A stretch of 64,000 nucleotides of DNA from Atherix ibis (lineage: Eukaryota; Arthropoda; Insecta; Diptera; Athericidae). Position 1 is the stretch's first letter; each line of letters opens with the position of its first letter. The DNA lies in contig OY282609.1 in the NCBI GenBank assembly GCA_958298945.1, forward strand, positions 55,710,220 to 55,774,219, in the 5' to 3' direction. The notes under the pieces were generated by a model, which searched no databases, was not told the DNA's origin, and saw nothing but the letters and a program-made list of their open reading frames with translations. Below, one piece after another: positions 8,735 to 21,609 of the stretch. The translations under genes and the position numbers were made by a program.

Positions 8735-9149
8735 CTGAATACCACAGGATTGACAGATGAAATAAGGGTGGTTTCCAAATGGAAAATTATGGATGAGAGC
8801 AGAATGTCCAATCCGAATTCTCAGCATCTTTCGTCCCCAAAATGTTGGTAAGAATGTTCAGTAGACTGGTTTATTCATAGTAGGCCAATAAGTTGATAAA
8901 AGGTACTGGCCAAACATGTTAAATGCCATTTGACAGGAGGTTTTCCGGAGCGACCTTGTCCGTACGTTCATTATCCAAAATAACCACATGACCCGGATCG
9001 CAATACAATTGGACATTCGTGTTGCTGAGCAGGTTGTGTCGAATATTGTTGAGAACTGGGTCATTTGTTGACCCATAAATAGATTCAAGAGCGATAAGAC
9101 TATCACGGAAATTAAAAATGTGCTTGGTACTCAGAATGTTAATTAACAT
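8735..9149 (-). pseudogene. RNase H and finger fragment of a non-LTR retrotransposon
   Basis: On the minus strand 9149-8919 encodes FRDSLIALESIYGSTNDPV, NIRHNLLSNTNVQLYCDPGHVVI and NERTDKVAPENLL. These match the second half of a LINE RNase H (DS-x-AL, the W-x-PGH-x-GI-x-GNE-x-AD block). The catalytic His region PGH and the Glu and Asp of NERTD are recognisable. After a stop, 8823-8735 reads LRIRIGHSALIHNFPFGNHP and ICQSCG, matching the LRIGHTRLTH and Cys-x2-Cys tail of the same proteins. It is short, 5'-truncated and carries stops. It is related to, but not a copy of, the LINE at 127-3040. Confidence 0.72.
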
Positions 9150-9682
9150 CTGTACTGCTAATTACGCATATTTTGCCTTTGTTATTGTAGTCTTGTCGTC
9201 ATCCTAAATTTAAAGAACTTGCGGACAAATCAGTATGGAATCTTCGAAAGTTTGTTGGAATCTTCGAAAGTTTGTTACATGGTAGCACTACTGCTAGAAG
9301 ATGGCCATACATGGAATCTTCGAAAGTTTGTTACTTCTGGTACCACTACTGCCAGAAGATGCCAAAGTGAAAAAATTAAATTACGTGATTAATCAATAAA
9401 AGAAGAATAAATGAAATTATTTTTACAGAACTAAAGATTGGAAGAAAATAACTGAATTTTTAATGAAATAAAATAATTAATAAATTCTAATAAATACTGA
9501 TTTTTTTAAATTAATATTAAACTAAGTAAATATCTTATAATGAATTTTAACTTAACAGTATTTTTATTAAGGCCTGAATAGTTTTTTGAAATTTTTCTTC
9601 GTTTTTACCATTCTTTCTTCTTTCTTCTTCTTCCCCTCACAAGGAGATCTTAACACCCTCGGGAATCTCCATTATTCCGTAT
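9150..9682. other. AT-rich spacer with a TTCGAA tandem repeat
   Basis: No gene is seen. The left part holds the tandem repeat listed at 9236-9361; the rest is A/T runs and a T/C-rich stretch at 9590-9640 before the R1-like element. Confidence 0.6.
9236..9361. repeat. Tandem repeats built on TGGAATCTTCGAAAGTTTGT
   Basis: The 20-base unit TGGAATCTTCGAAAGTTTGT occurs at 9236, 9256 and 9312. The last two also share a longer block, a diverged form of GGTAGCACTACTGCTAGAAGATG, so a roughly 56-base unit has duplicated. The unit contains GAA-N2-TTC and TTCGAA, which resemble heat-shock element half sites. No gene is adjacent. Confidence 0.8.
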
Positions 9683-10710
9683 ATGTTTTTTTCTGGTTAT
9701 GATGGGTATGGAAGCACACCCGTGAACAAAGCTACCGACAAGCATGCCCAGCGTCAGCAGGAAGGCATCAGCAGTACAGGGCGCACTTTCGCAGATAATG
9801 CCCAATATCGGAGGCCCCAGGCCGTCTTGCTATACGGAGCATCAGTGTGGGCAAAATCGCTAGAGCTAACAACATACCGCAAGACAATGTCATCAGTCCA
9901 GCGGCTCTTAGCGATCAGAGGGGCGTCAGCATACCGAACGGTATCACACGATGCGGTCAACGTCGTGGCATCATGCCCACCCATCGACACCCTGGCAGGA
10001 GAGCGGGGACGCCAACATCGTAGGACGAAGGAAGAGCGGCGAAAGGTCCTCTGTGAAGAGGAGAGAACCGAGAGTCTTCGCCTCTGGCAAGAGAGATGGG
10101 ACAACTCGACGAAGGGTCGGTGGACTCATCGGCTGATCCCAGATGTTACCAAATGGGTCACTCGCCTGCACGGGGAAGTCGGGTATATTATCACCCAACT
10201 CTTGACTGGGCATGGATGCTTTCGGGCAAACTTGCATAGAATCAAGAGAACTGACTCCCCAAACTGTCATCATTGCCGCGATGTGATCGAAGACGCAGAA
10301 CACGTGTTTTTCCAGTGCCCCCTCTACGAGGGGACGTGGGCGGAGCTGGAGAGAAATCTGGACCGTTCCATCAGTCCAGAAAACATAGTGGAGTGCATGC
10401 TGAAGAGCCAACGGCTTGGAACAGAATTGCAGATAACGCGGAATCCATTATCAAAATTCTCCAAACAACGTACGAAGAATAGGCCGCGAGGCGTCAAAAC
10501 ATCGGGACAGCAGTAGCATCAAATAAGAACGAGCCGGCGAAGTAGTATTTACAAAGAGTGCCGCCGTGGAATCATCATTCCGGGAGCAAGGTTAGAGGTG
10601 CAGGTTAGGTTTTAGCGAGGTAAAAATCCCGCATAACTTGCCTGGCAGGAAAAATTTCCAGGCGAGTACCTTTCGAAGGTTTCCCCCTGTACCTCATTAA
10701 TCTGAACATA
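9683..10710 (+). mobile_element. 5'-truncated R1-like non-LTR retrotransposon (3' end of ORF2 plus 3' UTR)
   Basis: The coding part ends near 10482. About 230 bases of GC-richer sequence follow (a TTTCCAGGCGAG block, CTTTCGAAGG, CCCCTGTACC), which is probably the 3' UTR. The left boundary near 9683 is an approximation: homology begins around 9727. No poly(A) tail or target-site duplication was identified. Confidence 0.75.
9727..10482 (+). pseudogene. ORF2 C-terminal region of an R1-like LINE (post-RT domain and CCHC finger)
   Basis: The first 100 bases carry the Ala-Leu-x-x-Ile-Met-Pro-Asn-Ile-Gly-Gly-Pro block in a shifted frame. The main frame from about 9817 then reads AVLLYGASVWAKSLELTTY, VQRLLAIRGASAYRTVSHDA, the charged stretch ERRKVLCEEERTESLRLWQE, WTHRLIPDVTKWVTRLHGEV and LLTGHGCFRANLHRI. 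The finger CHHCRDVIEDAEHVFFQC (Cys-x2-Cys-x7-His-x4-Cys) is typical of R1-clade ORF2 tails. Near 10410 the frame shifts again to WNRIADNAESIIKILQTTYE and a stop at about 10482. The RT catalytic core is absent because of 5' truncation, and two frameshifts make it inactive. Confidence 0.85.
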
Positions 10711-13434
10711 AAAAAGCATGCCCAGCAGAAACATGTGCTCTCTGAGTATGGTCGTTATTGGCCATACACCTGTAGATTTTGACATTCAGGAAATTTTTGA
10801 ATTTTATCCAAATTTTAATACCTTTTCGTCCTTTTTAAAACAGAAGAATACACGGGCATTTTTTTTATACCATAACATCTTAGTTATCATTTTGTCATTT
10901 AATAATTAATAGTCATAGAGAGTAGACGCGAAAAAATTGTGAAAGGTTATAAATTTTACGAAAGTAACTTGTCTATTACTATGAGGCTCAAAAAATTGGA
11001 TCGGAAGGACGTGTCTTAAAATTGCACTATTTTTTCCCATAGTGAAAAGGCCTGGCCATCTTAGAACCGGACGTTCAACGGAACATATTGCTGAGGTACG
11101 TAAAAGTCCTGAAATCTTCCTTAAGCATCGCGCACAAAACTTGAATTTTTCTCAAACTGTTTTTTTAAATATTTTTTTTTGTTTATAAATACAAGCATTT
11201 ATATCCCTACAAAAGTAATACAGGAACTTCAGTTCAAAGATATTATATGCATTGCTGATAATAAAGCTTTTTGATGTAAGCAGCAACTCGCTGCTTTGGC
11301 TCATTGGTCCGTATTTCTTAGTGGACGCTGCTGGAAATGCTGTTACGGTGCCTAGCGAGCGATATACAGAAATGTTACAGATCTTTTTATTCATCAATTA
11401 GACCAATTGGGGTTGAACGGCGTAACGAAGCCAGGTCACACACTGACTAAATTATGTCGAAAACTAATTATATCAATTGATTACCCCTTAAAAACGCCTT
11501 GAAAATGTCATCAAAAAGGAAAACATTTGCTACAAGATCAGAAGCGGCCATTTAGACCATAGCATTCTCCTACAATTCTGGTCACCAAACACTAGTTTTT
11601 AAAATTATTTGAAATAAATCTGAAAAGTTATCTGTATATAACCTTTTATCTAACACGTTATTGGCTACACATTTAAAATAAAATATTTCCTTTAAAAATT
11701 GATTAAAGTTAAATTATTTGTTAGGCATTTATTGTTTAGTTTTTATTTATATTTTTTGTTGCGATGCAAAAACCAAAGATCTTATAGATTAAAAAAATTG
11801 TTTTGACATAAATTTAATTCATGTTGTGGATTCGTGATTCTTGTGTAAAATGTTCTTTTATAAGATCATCATCTTTCTAATATTGTACAATATCGGTTAT
11901 ACAAAGTTATACAGCCCTTTTCAAGTTTTTCCCATTGCAAAATATTTGAAGATTTTCGAAAAGGGAGAAACGATAAACCACAAGTCCTTTTTTAACCCCA
12001 AATATTGGTCGGATATGCTTTGATTTTTCAACAAAACAAGGGTCGTATAAAAGCCTGTGTAGATATGAATAATACAGTTCTTATAAATGCAATAACCCCA
12101 AATTAGTTACACTGTTGAAAGAATTGAAAGAATTACTGCTATCCGTAATCTAGCTTAAACTTTCGTTTTCAACAATAGTGAAACATCACAAGCAAATACA
12201 ATACATAAAACTGTCTTGAATTTAATTAATGAAATATTTTTTAAGTCTTTGATATGTTAAAATTCATGAACGAATGTACAAATCCTTGTCTTTATTTTTT
12301 TCCTTTTTCTGGTATTAAAGGACAGAAGTTATTTTTAAATAAGTTTAAATTTAGAGTCGAGAACATAGAAATGGACGCAAAAAATTTAGTTTATGGTAGG
12401 AGTAAGGTATTTTTCAATTTAATTATATTTTTGCATTTGGTACATTAATTTTATTGTAATTACATTTTTTAAGGTTTAATTTTGTTCTATATTTTAAAAA
12501 AGTTTTATGTTGAAATCAATAGTTTTTGCTACCCAAATTTTTCTAAAAAATTTAACCAAACTAGTAATTTTATTTTTCCTTCAAAAGTGGGCCTTATCTA
12601 GTGATTTATCTTTCAGTATTATCTTTTCTAAAAAATAGAACCAGAGAAGCTAAATTTTTGGACTAAAATTAAAATTTTGTTGTTTCTTACAAAATTCTAA
12701 TAGGATTTTAATTCCGATATGAGTAAGGAAAATTTAAATATCTACCACCATGTCGAAATTTTCTGAGCAAGTAAATTTATCCTTTTTTAAGGAACTTTGT
12801 CATATACTAATAATTTATATATATTAAATTAACTTCTGAAACTTATATGTGTATATTAAATAACGAAACAATCCTTATTAAATACACATAGACACACATC
12901 TATATCATCTACAATAGATATTTTTTAAGAAACGGATGCAAAAGAAGAAAACAATGGTTAATTTAAAAAAAAACAAGGTCAGCCACGGAATAATATTATT
13001 TGTAAAATGTATAAATATAAATCTGTAACGTTTCCTTGCCAAGCATTAACAATCGAATAGAAAATCTGTGGGTTAACGTTTGTATTTTCTTCTAAAATCT
13101 ATTCTCAAAACTATCCATACTATATTCAAAAATGTTCTTATTTAATTTTAAGCTAGTAGTGGTTATGTATTTGTTTCTACCAAATTAATACTTTTAAGAA
13201 TTTTTTTGTATTTTTTTGGTGTTCATTTTAGATTTCCATTCAATGTACATATTTGCTGGACTATCGTTTTTAGATTAAACAAAATTTTCAGAATAATCAC
13301 AAACTGAATTGAAATGTTTCAAAAGATTATTATCAAGCAGAAATACTATCAAAATGTTCTTTTTATAATATCATTTAAGATATTTGTATACAGGTTAGAA
13401 CAGAAAATGCTAGGGTAAAGTTTATTATATTCTT
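10711..13434. other. Long AT-rich region without recognised genes
   Basis: The stretch is dominated by A and T runs. Open frames of 60-80 codons occur at the chance level for this composition, and none shows a domain. No repeats beyond simple A/T runs stand out, so probably intron or intergenic DNA. Confidence 0.6.
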
Positions 13435-13436
13435 AA

Positions 13437-14249
13437 CCAGGTGTATAAGCTTAAATCCGCTGTTTGGTTATAGATGGCGTGAGTGAGCGTATTAAGCAAC
13501 TATGGGCAAGCCATACTTTTTTTTATGAGTTTGACATCTGTCAACATTAATCAGTGCACATTGTCAGCAATTTCGTACAACAACATACATTTTTCCTTTG
13601 ATAATCAAGTCTAGTTTTGTGCCAGAAAAAGAGCATATGCGGGAAGCTCTGCTTTTCTGCTTCAATTTGAAGAAATCGGTTGTCGAATCGCTTTGAATGC
13701 TTATGGAGGCCTATTGTGACAGTGCTTCATTGGTGCCGAGATTGGTTTCGTCTGTTCAAAGACGGCAATTTTGACTTGTGGGACAAGAAGCGTGAAAATC
13801 GGCCTAGGAAGGTTGAGGACCATCAATTGCAGGCTCTTTTGGACGAAGACGATACCCAATCTCAAAAAATGCTCGCGTAGCAATGGGGTGTTACTCAACC
13901 AGCCATTTCCATACGTCTGCGTGCCATGGGGAAGATTGAAAAAATCGGAAAATGGGTGCCGCATGACCAAACCTGGCCCCTTCCGACCACCACCTGTTTT
14001 CGACGATGGGCCATGCGCTCCCTGAGTAGCACTTCGATTCTTACGAAGACGTCCGAAAATGGTTTGATGAGTGTTTTGCCTCGAAAGAGAAGGAATTTTT
14101 TTGGCGTGGTATCCACAAATTGGCCGAGAGATGAGAAAAATGTGTAGCTAGCGAGGGCAAGTACTTTGAATAACTTTTTTTTTGATTTATATTAAAAAAA
14201 AACATGTTTTTTTGACTAAAAAATAGCGGATTTAAGCTTATAAACCTGG
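13437..14249 (+). mobile_element. Mariner D1, short internally deleted copy
   Basis: The ends are CCAGGTGTATAAGCTTAAAT at the left and, inward from the right, CCAGGTTTATAAGCTTAAAT, one mismatch in the first 24 bases. TA lies at 14250-14251 on the right; on the left TA at 13434-13435 is separated by one base. At 813 bp it is about 430 bp shorter than its relative D2 (40017-41264) because the middle of the transposase is missing. Confidence 0.92.
13607..14173 (+). pseudogene. Mariner D1 transposase, start codon lost and catalytic middle deleted
   Basis: The position of the initiator ATG in copy D2 is AAG here (13607-13609). The N-terminal part is interrupted by TGA and a frameshift near 13730, then reads CRDWFRLFKDGNFDLWDKKR, a charged linker, DEDDTQSQKMLA, a TAG, and VTQPAIS. 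Just after Trp-Val-Pro-His the sequence jumps to the region following the third catalytic motif (YHLF equivalent), so at least the first two Asp residues are gone. The C-terminal part carries TGA at 14132-14134 in place of Trp, exactly as in D2, and ends at TAA 14171-14173. Confidence 0.88.
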
Positions 14250-14251
14250 TA

Positions 14252-16300
14252 TAATCGATTGCAATTTATTTACTAAAGTATTTTGAATTTTTTTAAAATT
14301 TTTAATATTTTGCGTTTTTATTATTTTTTAAATAAATAGAAAATAAAAATGATTTATGGATGAGAATCAGGCAGAAATTTATGTAATTTGGAGTCTATTT
14401 TTTTTTGTCATTATTGAAAATTTACGAGATTAAAAAGTAACTTTTATTATTAAAGAGCTATCTATAAATGATGGAATGGAAACCTTTAGTTAATTGATAA
14501 GAATAATCGTTATCTTAGATTTATTTAAAAATTCGCATCAATAAATCGCTTCTATTTTAATCGTAAATATCATACGATAAAATTAATTGTGTCAACGTAA
14601 AATATTTATATTGTAAAAGGCTTAGTTCATATTAATTACAAATTGTATCTAATTAATTAATCATGTTCACGTTGAATTTAATTAAGTCAATTAAAATAAA
14701 CAAATTGTTACAGTATGTCATTCCTCATGTCGGTACAAAACTTGATGTCAAAACGTTAGTGGACTTATGGACATACTGGTACATAGTAAACTGTTTGACT
14801 AAATAAACAAACTTTGATACAAGATCGTTTCGTCCTCGTCGTAGGCCGACACATAAATGACACCATCACCTAAAGTCATGTTGAAATCTGCTATGGTGCG
14901 AACTTGTTTCGATTAATAATCAAAAGTGCCATTTAATACCATCTCAGCATGGTAAATCTAATATGATAGCAGTTATTTTTAGTGTTAATACCTTTCTACT
15001 TTGACTCTATAATTCCTATCTGAATCTTGTCTGTTCACATATTGGACACTGATATACTTAGTTTAATGCTGTTGCTGCTGCTGTTTTATTGCCAATGGTC
15101 CTGCTGTTGATTATTTGCTGTCCATTGTCATTATTTAATATGCTTGCTGTATATTATCCGGTATTTAATTGTTTTCACTCAGTGCATGAGTAGACATTAT
15201 CCAGTATTTCCATGGCTGAAAGTGCCAGATCTCCTAGTACCATTAATTACTGGCAAGATATATGCTAATCTGAGATCGCTGGTGGCGAAGATTGAAGCAA
15301 AACGATCAACAATTCCGACAAGGAGCAGATAACTTATCCCTTAAGTCTATACTAAATCTTTCACACACTGTTCATAATTGATTTGAACAGCAGTTAAATT
15401 GATAATTACTAGAGTGAACTTAACATATTGTTACGCACAGTATTGGCAACATCTGCTAAATACAGAACTGCCATTAACTTAGTAAGTGATGCGTTCATTT
15501 TTTGTCGTCTGAGCATCAATGGTATATTTAAATAGTATTATTTATAGTTTGATTGGAGGGCTTTATTTAATAATATCGGAAACTTTGTTGATCGATTTAA
15601 TAAATTTAACACTGACTGTATACTATATTCATTATCTTGTAACTCCTGGAAATTGATTATTTCTACATTAATTGTAACTCTAGAAGCGAATGGAGCAACT
15701 TCGATATTTGATATATTTTTTTAAAAAAAGTGAATTATTTAGTCTTTTTATTTCAAGTATACCATTCATGTTATGCTGCTGATCAAAAGATGGCTCTGTA
15801 TTACACAGAAATTTCCTTATTTATGGTTTAACTTAAAAACGGTCTTCCGTTATTTTCAAATAATTATTTCTTAATGAGAAAATATATATCTACACATCTT
15901 AGGCTAGATAACAAGAATCTTATTAAAAATTCTTTAGTGTTTATATTCAGATTCTGTCAATAACTTCTTTACCTTTAGACTAAAGCTTAAATCCTGTCAA
16001 TTTTGTTGATACACTTCACGTAGAAAAAAATGGAGTAGGTGGTCAAAGTATGAAGAGAATTACGTAAGAAAATTTTGAAAAAAAAACAATGTACAGAGAA
16101 GAAAAAATTGTAAAACTCGTGAATTCACCAAACTAAACACAAAGTTTGTTACACATTGTCTAATAACATTTTTAACCACAAATCATAAAACTATTATATT
16201 ACACCTAATACTTTTTACGAAAATAGAATCAGGATGCTTTTACAGCTATTCACGTAGGTACTAAGTATTAAATATAAATTTATATGCATGTTAGCACTTA
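14252..16300. other. AT-rich region without recognised genes
   Basis: A GTTGCTGCTGCTG stretch lies near 15070. The segment 14700-15340 is somewhat less AT-rich, with open frames up to 62 codons (15144-15332), but no domain or splice pattern could be assigned. Confidence 0.5.
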
Positions 16301-16301
16301 T

Positions 16302-17460
16302 AATAGAGACACCCTTTACGTCAAGATCATACTTTACCATACGAGACTACAACACATTTAAAACAGACCATCCTGACAATCATAAGAAAATCATTATCTT
16401 GCTCCTTTCATTATTCTATTCCAAGTCACTGTAGTGTCAATCAACGTTACTCCTTTCCCCATTGCTATTGTTTCCATATATCTTATAAAAAATCAACGCA
16501 TCCCTTACGAAAAACTGACGGCGCCTGAGTCAAAAAGGACAAACATATCGCAGACATATTTACTGAATGTCTTGCGTAAGCATTTACTCCATATGAAGAC
16601 ATACTAGACAGAACTCTTTGTACTTAAATCGAGACAGAACTGTCTATTTCCTTATCCATGAGTTTTCCCCCAAAGGCAACCTTCGCTTACCAAAAACAAA
16701 GCTCCTGTATATACTCCAACATGTTCCTAAAAGAGCGATAAATTTCCTTGGTATACTATATAACTCCATTCTTAGAACAACACATTTCCCAATTCTCTAA
16801 ACATTTTTCATCATAAAAATGATCCCTAAACCCAATAAACCACCTAACTTCGTGTCAGAAATATTTTAAAAATAGTCATCCACCGTTTACATCTCCTTCA
16901 AGAATCCTCAAATTTTATTCCTAACCACCAATTTGGTTTTCGCTCCGAACACTTCACTACCCAGCTGTGTCATCGAGTTAGGAACAAAAGAGTACTGTCC
17001 CGGTGTGTTTCTTGATATAAGTCAAGGTTTTGAAGTTTTTCTAATCTATTTTTTAGTCCTAAAATCATTCCTTTCCAACCGACAGTTGTAAATAAATGAA
17101 TTCAACGTACCCTCCAATATCTCTTCGATATTGGCTGGTATTCCACAGGATAGTATACTTGGACCCAAACCCTCCAGAACAGATTTACCAGTTCTGGCTA
17201 AATAGGCTTACTTTAGACAGCAAAGTAGTTTTATATAATGCCCTACTGAAACCAATATGGACTTACGGTCTAGAACCCTAGGCTCCTACTAAGCCTTCCA
17301 ATTCCCATCGAATCCAATCCCTTTAATCAAAAATAGTCCTTATATAAAAGTTCCGTTCCCGTATCTTTAATTACACTAATCCCATTGTTCAAGAGACCTA
17401 TCCTTAACTTACTTTCCTAGAAACACCTACGTTATTTTGAAATGTTATCTATCAACTTTT
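16302..17460 (+). pseudogene. Jockey-like LINE ORF2 remnant (endonuclease scrap plus RT)
   Basis: The fragments are in LINE order. At 16305-16380 is FTSRSYFTIRDYNTFKTDHP, matching an endonuclease segment. At 16505-16600 is VKKDKHIADIFTECLA, the pre-RT segment. At 16660-16850 are PKGNLRLPKTKLLYILQ, INFLGILYNSILRTTHFP and MIPKPNKPPN, RT motif 1. At 16925-17010 are IPNHQFGFRSEHFTTQL and YCPGVFLDIS. At 17137-17166 is GIPQDSILGP. At 17210-17280 is LTLDSKVVLYNALLKPIWTY. The segment with the catalytic Ala-Asp-Asp motif is missing between 17166 and 17210, and most of the endonuclease is deleted. Stops and shifts are numerous. Confidence 0.75.
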
Positions 17461-20400
17461 TTAAAAATATATTAAAATAAAATAAAATTGTTAAATAAAA
17501 CAACGATAAAATAAAACTAATTTAGTCATTTAAGATAAGATATTATTAGGTCAAAATAAGGCCTTTGAAATGTTTAAAAATATAAAATTTAAAAGAAAAA
17601 CATGAGCTAACAGAATCATTTGCCTTTATTTCTTATTTTTTATCTTATACGATGGACCATTTTTCTACTCGAAGAGCTTATATTAATAAATTTTTTGTCT
17701 ATTTGTAGCTCTTTTACTACTAAAAGCTCCATAAATTCTTCTTAATTTGATGCATATAACTTTCGATTAAAGTATAGTAGAATATATCGAAAAGGCTTTA
17801 TGAAAAATGTTCAACTATCTAACATATCAAATATCTTTTAGTTTAATAAATGCTCAGTACAAGTTATGTATTTAAGAATACTATATTCGTATATTAACTA
17901 GAGATATTGAAAATAATTCAAACAAATTATATTTAAACATTAAATATATAAAATATTGTATAATTTGAACTAAATTTATAAATTACTCATAAAAATAATG
18001 CACTCTCATATATATAAATTAAGTAATAGGATATTAACTAGAAAATATCAAAAATATATCAACACAATATTTGGTTGCTTATAGAAATTATTTATTATAA
18101 ACATTTTTGCAAATAAATTAAGTTAAAGTTCATAATCAATTTTTTTTCTTATTCACTGTAAATTATCATCAGTTATACTATGTAGTCCATATAATTATAC
18201 TAAGATTGGCAACATTCTTCAATTTATTGGCAATAGTGTAATAAAGTTTAGATCGTACTCGTATACATTTGAATCACGTACGAGCAAATCTAGAAAAGTA
18301 AACTATAAAATTATGCAGTAACTGTCAAAAGTTATGGTATAATTTTATTCTTTGCTGACCTTTTCATATATTCCATCATCATCATGAACATCATCTTTGT
18401 CATCTTCATGATCAACAAAATCATTGTCATCATAATCATCATTAAAATGATCTTCTCCAGAGATCACAGCTATCCCATAAAATATTTAAAATGATGCTAC
18501 AATACCTGGGCAAAATACTTCAAAATTACTAACTGACTAACTCTTTTGACAGAAAATGATGGAAATTATGGAAAGATTCCAAATAGAATGAATATATTTA
18601 TGTCAGTTGGTAGTTGACGAGACAAATTCCAAGACATCACAATCAAAATCTCTACATCATATTGCTAACAATATTTTGACCTCCGCGACGACGCCAGGTC
18701 AAATAAGTTTTTAACCAAAAATAAATTCGTAATAAAAAATAATTCTTAAAGAAAAAAAATTTTCATATTTACAATAATATTATCTTGCTACAAAATGAAG
18801 ATTACCAACCACTCTTCAAGTTAAACGAAATGGTAACGAGTGCTCCTGAATGGAATACAAATTCATAAATTAACTTCTCTCAAAGCTATCTATTGGCGAG
18901 TATCTCTTGGGAATATACAAAAATTTTATTATTAACTATTTTTGTTTTGTTCTTTTACTTAATTTTACTGCACTATTACTCTCATTCTTTTCAACATATC
19001 CTTTCTTCTGTATTTAACTACTAAATAATAAAAAAAAAAAAATTACGAAATCTTACATTAAAATACTTGATATTTGGTTTTGGTTTTTTGTCAATTTTAC
19101 CTTAACTTTATTATGTTCTGTCTTGTTCACCCTCTAATAAAATATTTCAAACTTACAAAAAAAAAAAATCAACATAAATAACTTAAGAAGCCATAATTTA
19201 TATGTAAGGTTTTGTAAAACATTTCATCACCCTTGTTGTTATGCGATTATACTACCACCAAATATACACGCTCATATACAATATTATAAAACAAAAATCA
19301 CACCATCGTTATTAAGTATCATTTTTGTTAGTAGTAAGTATGGAGATTAGAGACAACTCAATCGTTGCAATAAAATTCTTTGTCGACCTCGTCAAATTCT
19401 TCATAAAAACATGTGTCCAATTTAATAGCAAAACTATAAACTACTAATCCTCGATCTTTATTATTTTCTATACTTTCTGTATGAGAAGAGCTTAGGATGC
19501 TGAAGCTTTAGCTGAAGAACGATAGCAAATGGTAAGAGGAAAAAAATATGAACGGAGAAAAAATACCACCTACTAAGGCAGCCATCACTGCCCAATTTAT
19601 AATTTTATTCAAAACCATAATGATTACAGCTAGTAATAAATTCTTGTCCCCACCGCGTGTTGATCGTTTCATGGCTTTTTAATTTCATCATGGACACTGA
19701 CATTGACATTTACCGGTATGCTCTACAATACAGAATACCGAATGAAATTGAATTCTTCCTCAGACACTATATAGAACTTAATCGATACCGTCGGACGGCA
19801 GACATAGTACGTTCCATTTTTCTATTTTTCAAATCTATTAATTTTTTGAGCTGCCAAAATCATACTTTTTTCTAAAGCATTCCACCTCTATTTTGATACT
19901 CTTTTACTCAGAGCCATATGTATCATCTTAATGTATTAAGCTTAGTCTAGCGTCATTCGAGGCAGCAAAGAAAAATTAAAAGCTAACAAAGATATTATCT
20001 TATACACAAACAAAGATATGTGTGTAAATACCAGAAATTTTATATCTTTCAAAAGCTAATAAAACTACCAGATTTTGAAATGGACAAGTATTAAAAATTA
20101 TTATACGATCTGGGCGGGAAAAATTTATACGACAGAATTTATGATTTCATTCAAAATATTCCACAGATAGTCGAAATGTTAACTATTCCATCAATGTCTA
20201 TCTGCTTGTCTTGACAGCTTTTTAAGTATTTCTCATGAAATCTCCTTCCTTAATAATATTTAACATTCTTTTTGCAATCATATACAATTTTAAACTAAAT
20301 AATAACTTGTGAGTAATATACAAACAGAATTTAAAAGTTTCTAATCGATTTGACAGATTCTTACCTTAATAAAAGTATAATTTTTTTCTTACAAAATTTG

Positions 20401-21609
20401 GACAGATTACACACCATAAATATATATATGCAAAAAAAAAAAATATTCTCTCCTAGATAGACAGATTGAGATATCAATAGGCTATACGTATAGAAATAAA
20501 ATCTGTAGTTTTATAATGTCTTTCCAAACGAACAAACAAAAATGAATTTAAAATAGGCGATTTTCAAATAAAAAGATTAAGTTTTGTTTTATCTGAATAT
20601 TAACAAAAAAATTTCACAAAAAAAACTTTATTAATAATAGTCAAGTAGAAATAAAAAATTAATTAATATGCAAAAATAATGGCTGAAAAAAAATCTAATA
20701 AAATAACTCAGAATACTGAGTCACAAAATTTTCGTTGATCAAAAATCGTCTAAAATTAAATGTTAGCTAATTTGTACTCCTAAATAAGGTAAGCCAAGTA
20801 TTAGAAAATATTTAAAATTATGTATAACTAAGAGGATTTTTTATATTAAAATATTTTATATATTTATTTTATAAAAAAAAATTATTTTCTATACATTAAG
20901 ATTATAGAAAAAATTTTGTAAAAATCCAACTTTGAATTTTGTAAATATTTTTTCTATTTTTTTGCAAAACAAGAAAATTTGAATATCTTTTCTTCAAGAG
21001 AACATTAAATATTTTATTAACGTAAATAGTTTTAATGGAATTTTACTATTATTTGTATAGAAATTAATTTGTCTATTTCAATGCAAGTAAACGAAAATTG
21101 GTCAGAATTAGAATTGGACTTTCCCCTCTGACCTATAATTTTGTTTTTGTACTGCTCTGCATACTCTTTTATTTGTACTGCTCGGCGTCCTCCTCACTAT
21201 TCTACACATTCAGTTGGACTGCGAGAACACTTAGAATTACTTTAACCCATCTACTCCTAGATTCCTCTTCAATCCTGTCAAAAACGATTATTTGTTCCAC
21301 GAAATCTAATCTCAACTTTAGTTTCCTTCCCACTAACTTAGAGAACTTTGTCAATTAGATAACCGATTAAGTTATCTTTTAATTTATACCACTTTTATTT
21401 TAATCGCTATCATATTTTTCATAATTATAGGCATATTTGAAGAATTGATATGAACTAGCCTAGAATACATTAACAAGTATATGGAATCAATATTTTTTTT
21501 AAATGGATTACAGATCAGAACTACATCATCGTAACAAGCAGATTTACATAATAGCATTAATTAATGTGAGGGGCTATCGGGAGTAAATATCTGTCGAAGT
21601 TTCTCCTGT
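17461..21609. other. Long AT-rich region, no recognised genes
   Basis: Poly(A/T) runs dominate. A degenerate ATC/TCA trinucleotide tract lies at 18370-18460. Open frames (for example 19657-19875 and 21098-21358) show no domain. The 21098-21358 frame has a hydrophobic Leu/Phe-rich start but no recognised family. Confidence 0.55.
18370..18460. repeat. Degenerate ATC trinucleotide repeat
   Basis: CATCATCATCATGAACATCATC and similar ATC-rich wording recurs over about 90 bases, with interruptions. Confidence 0.6.
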
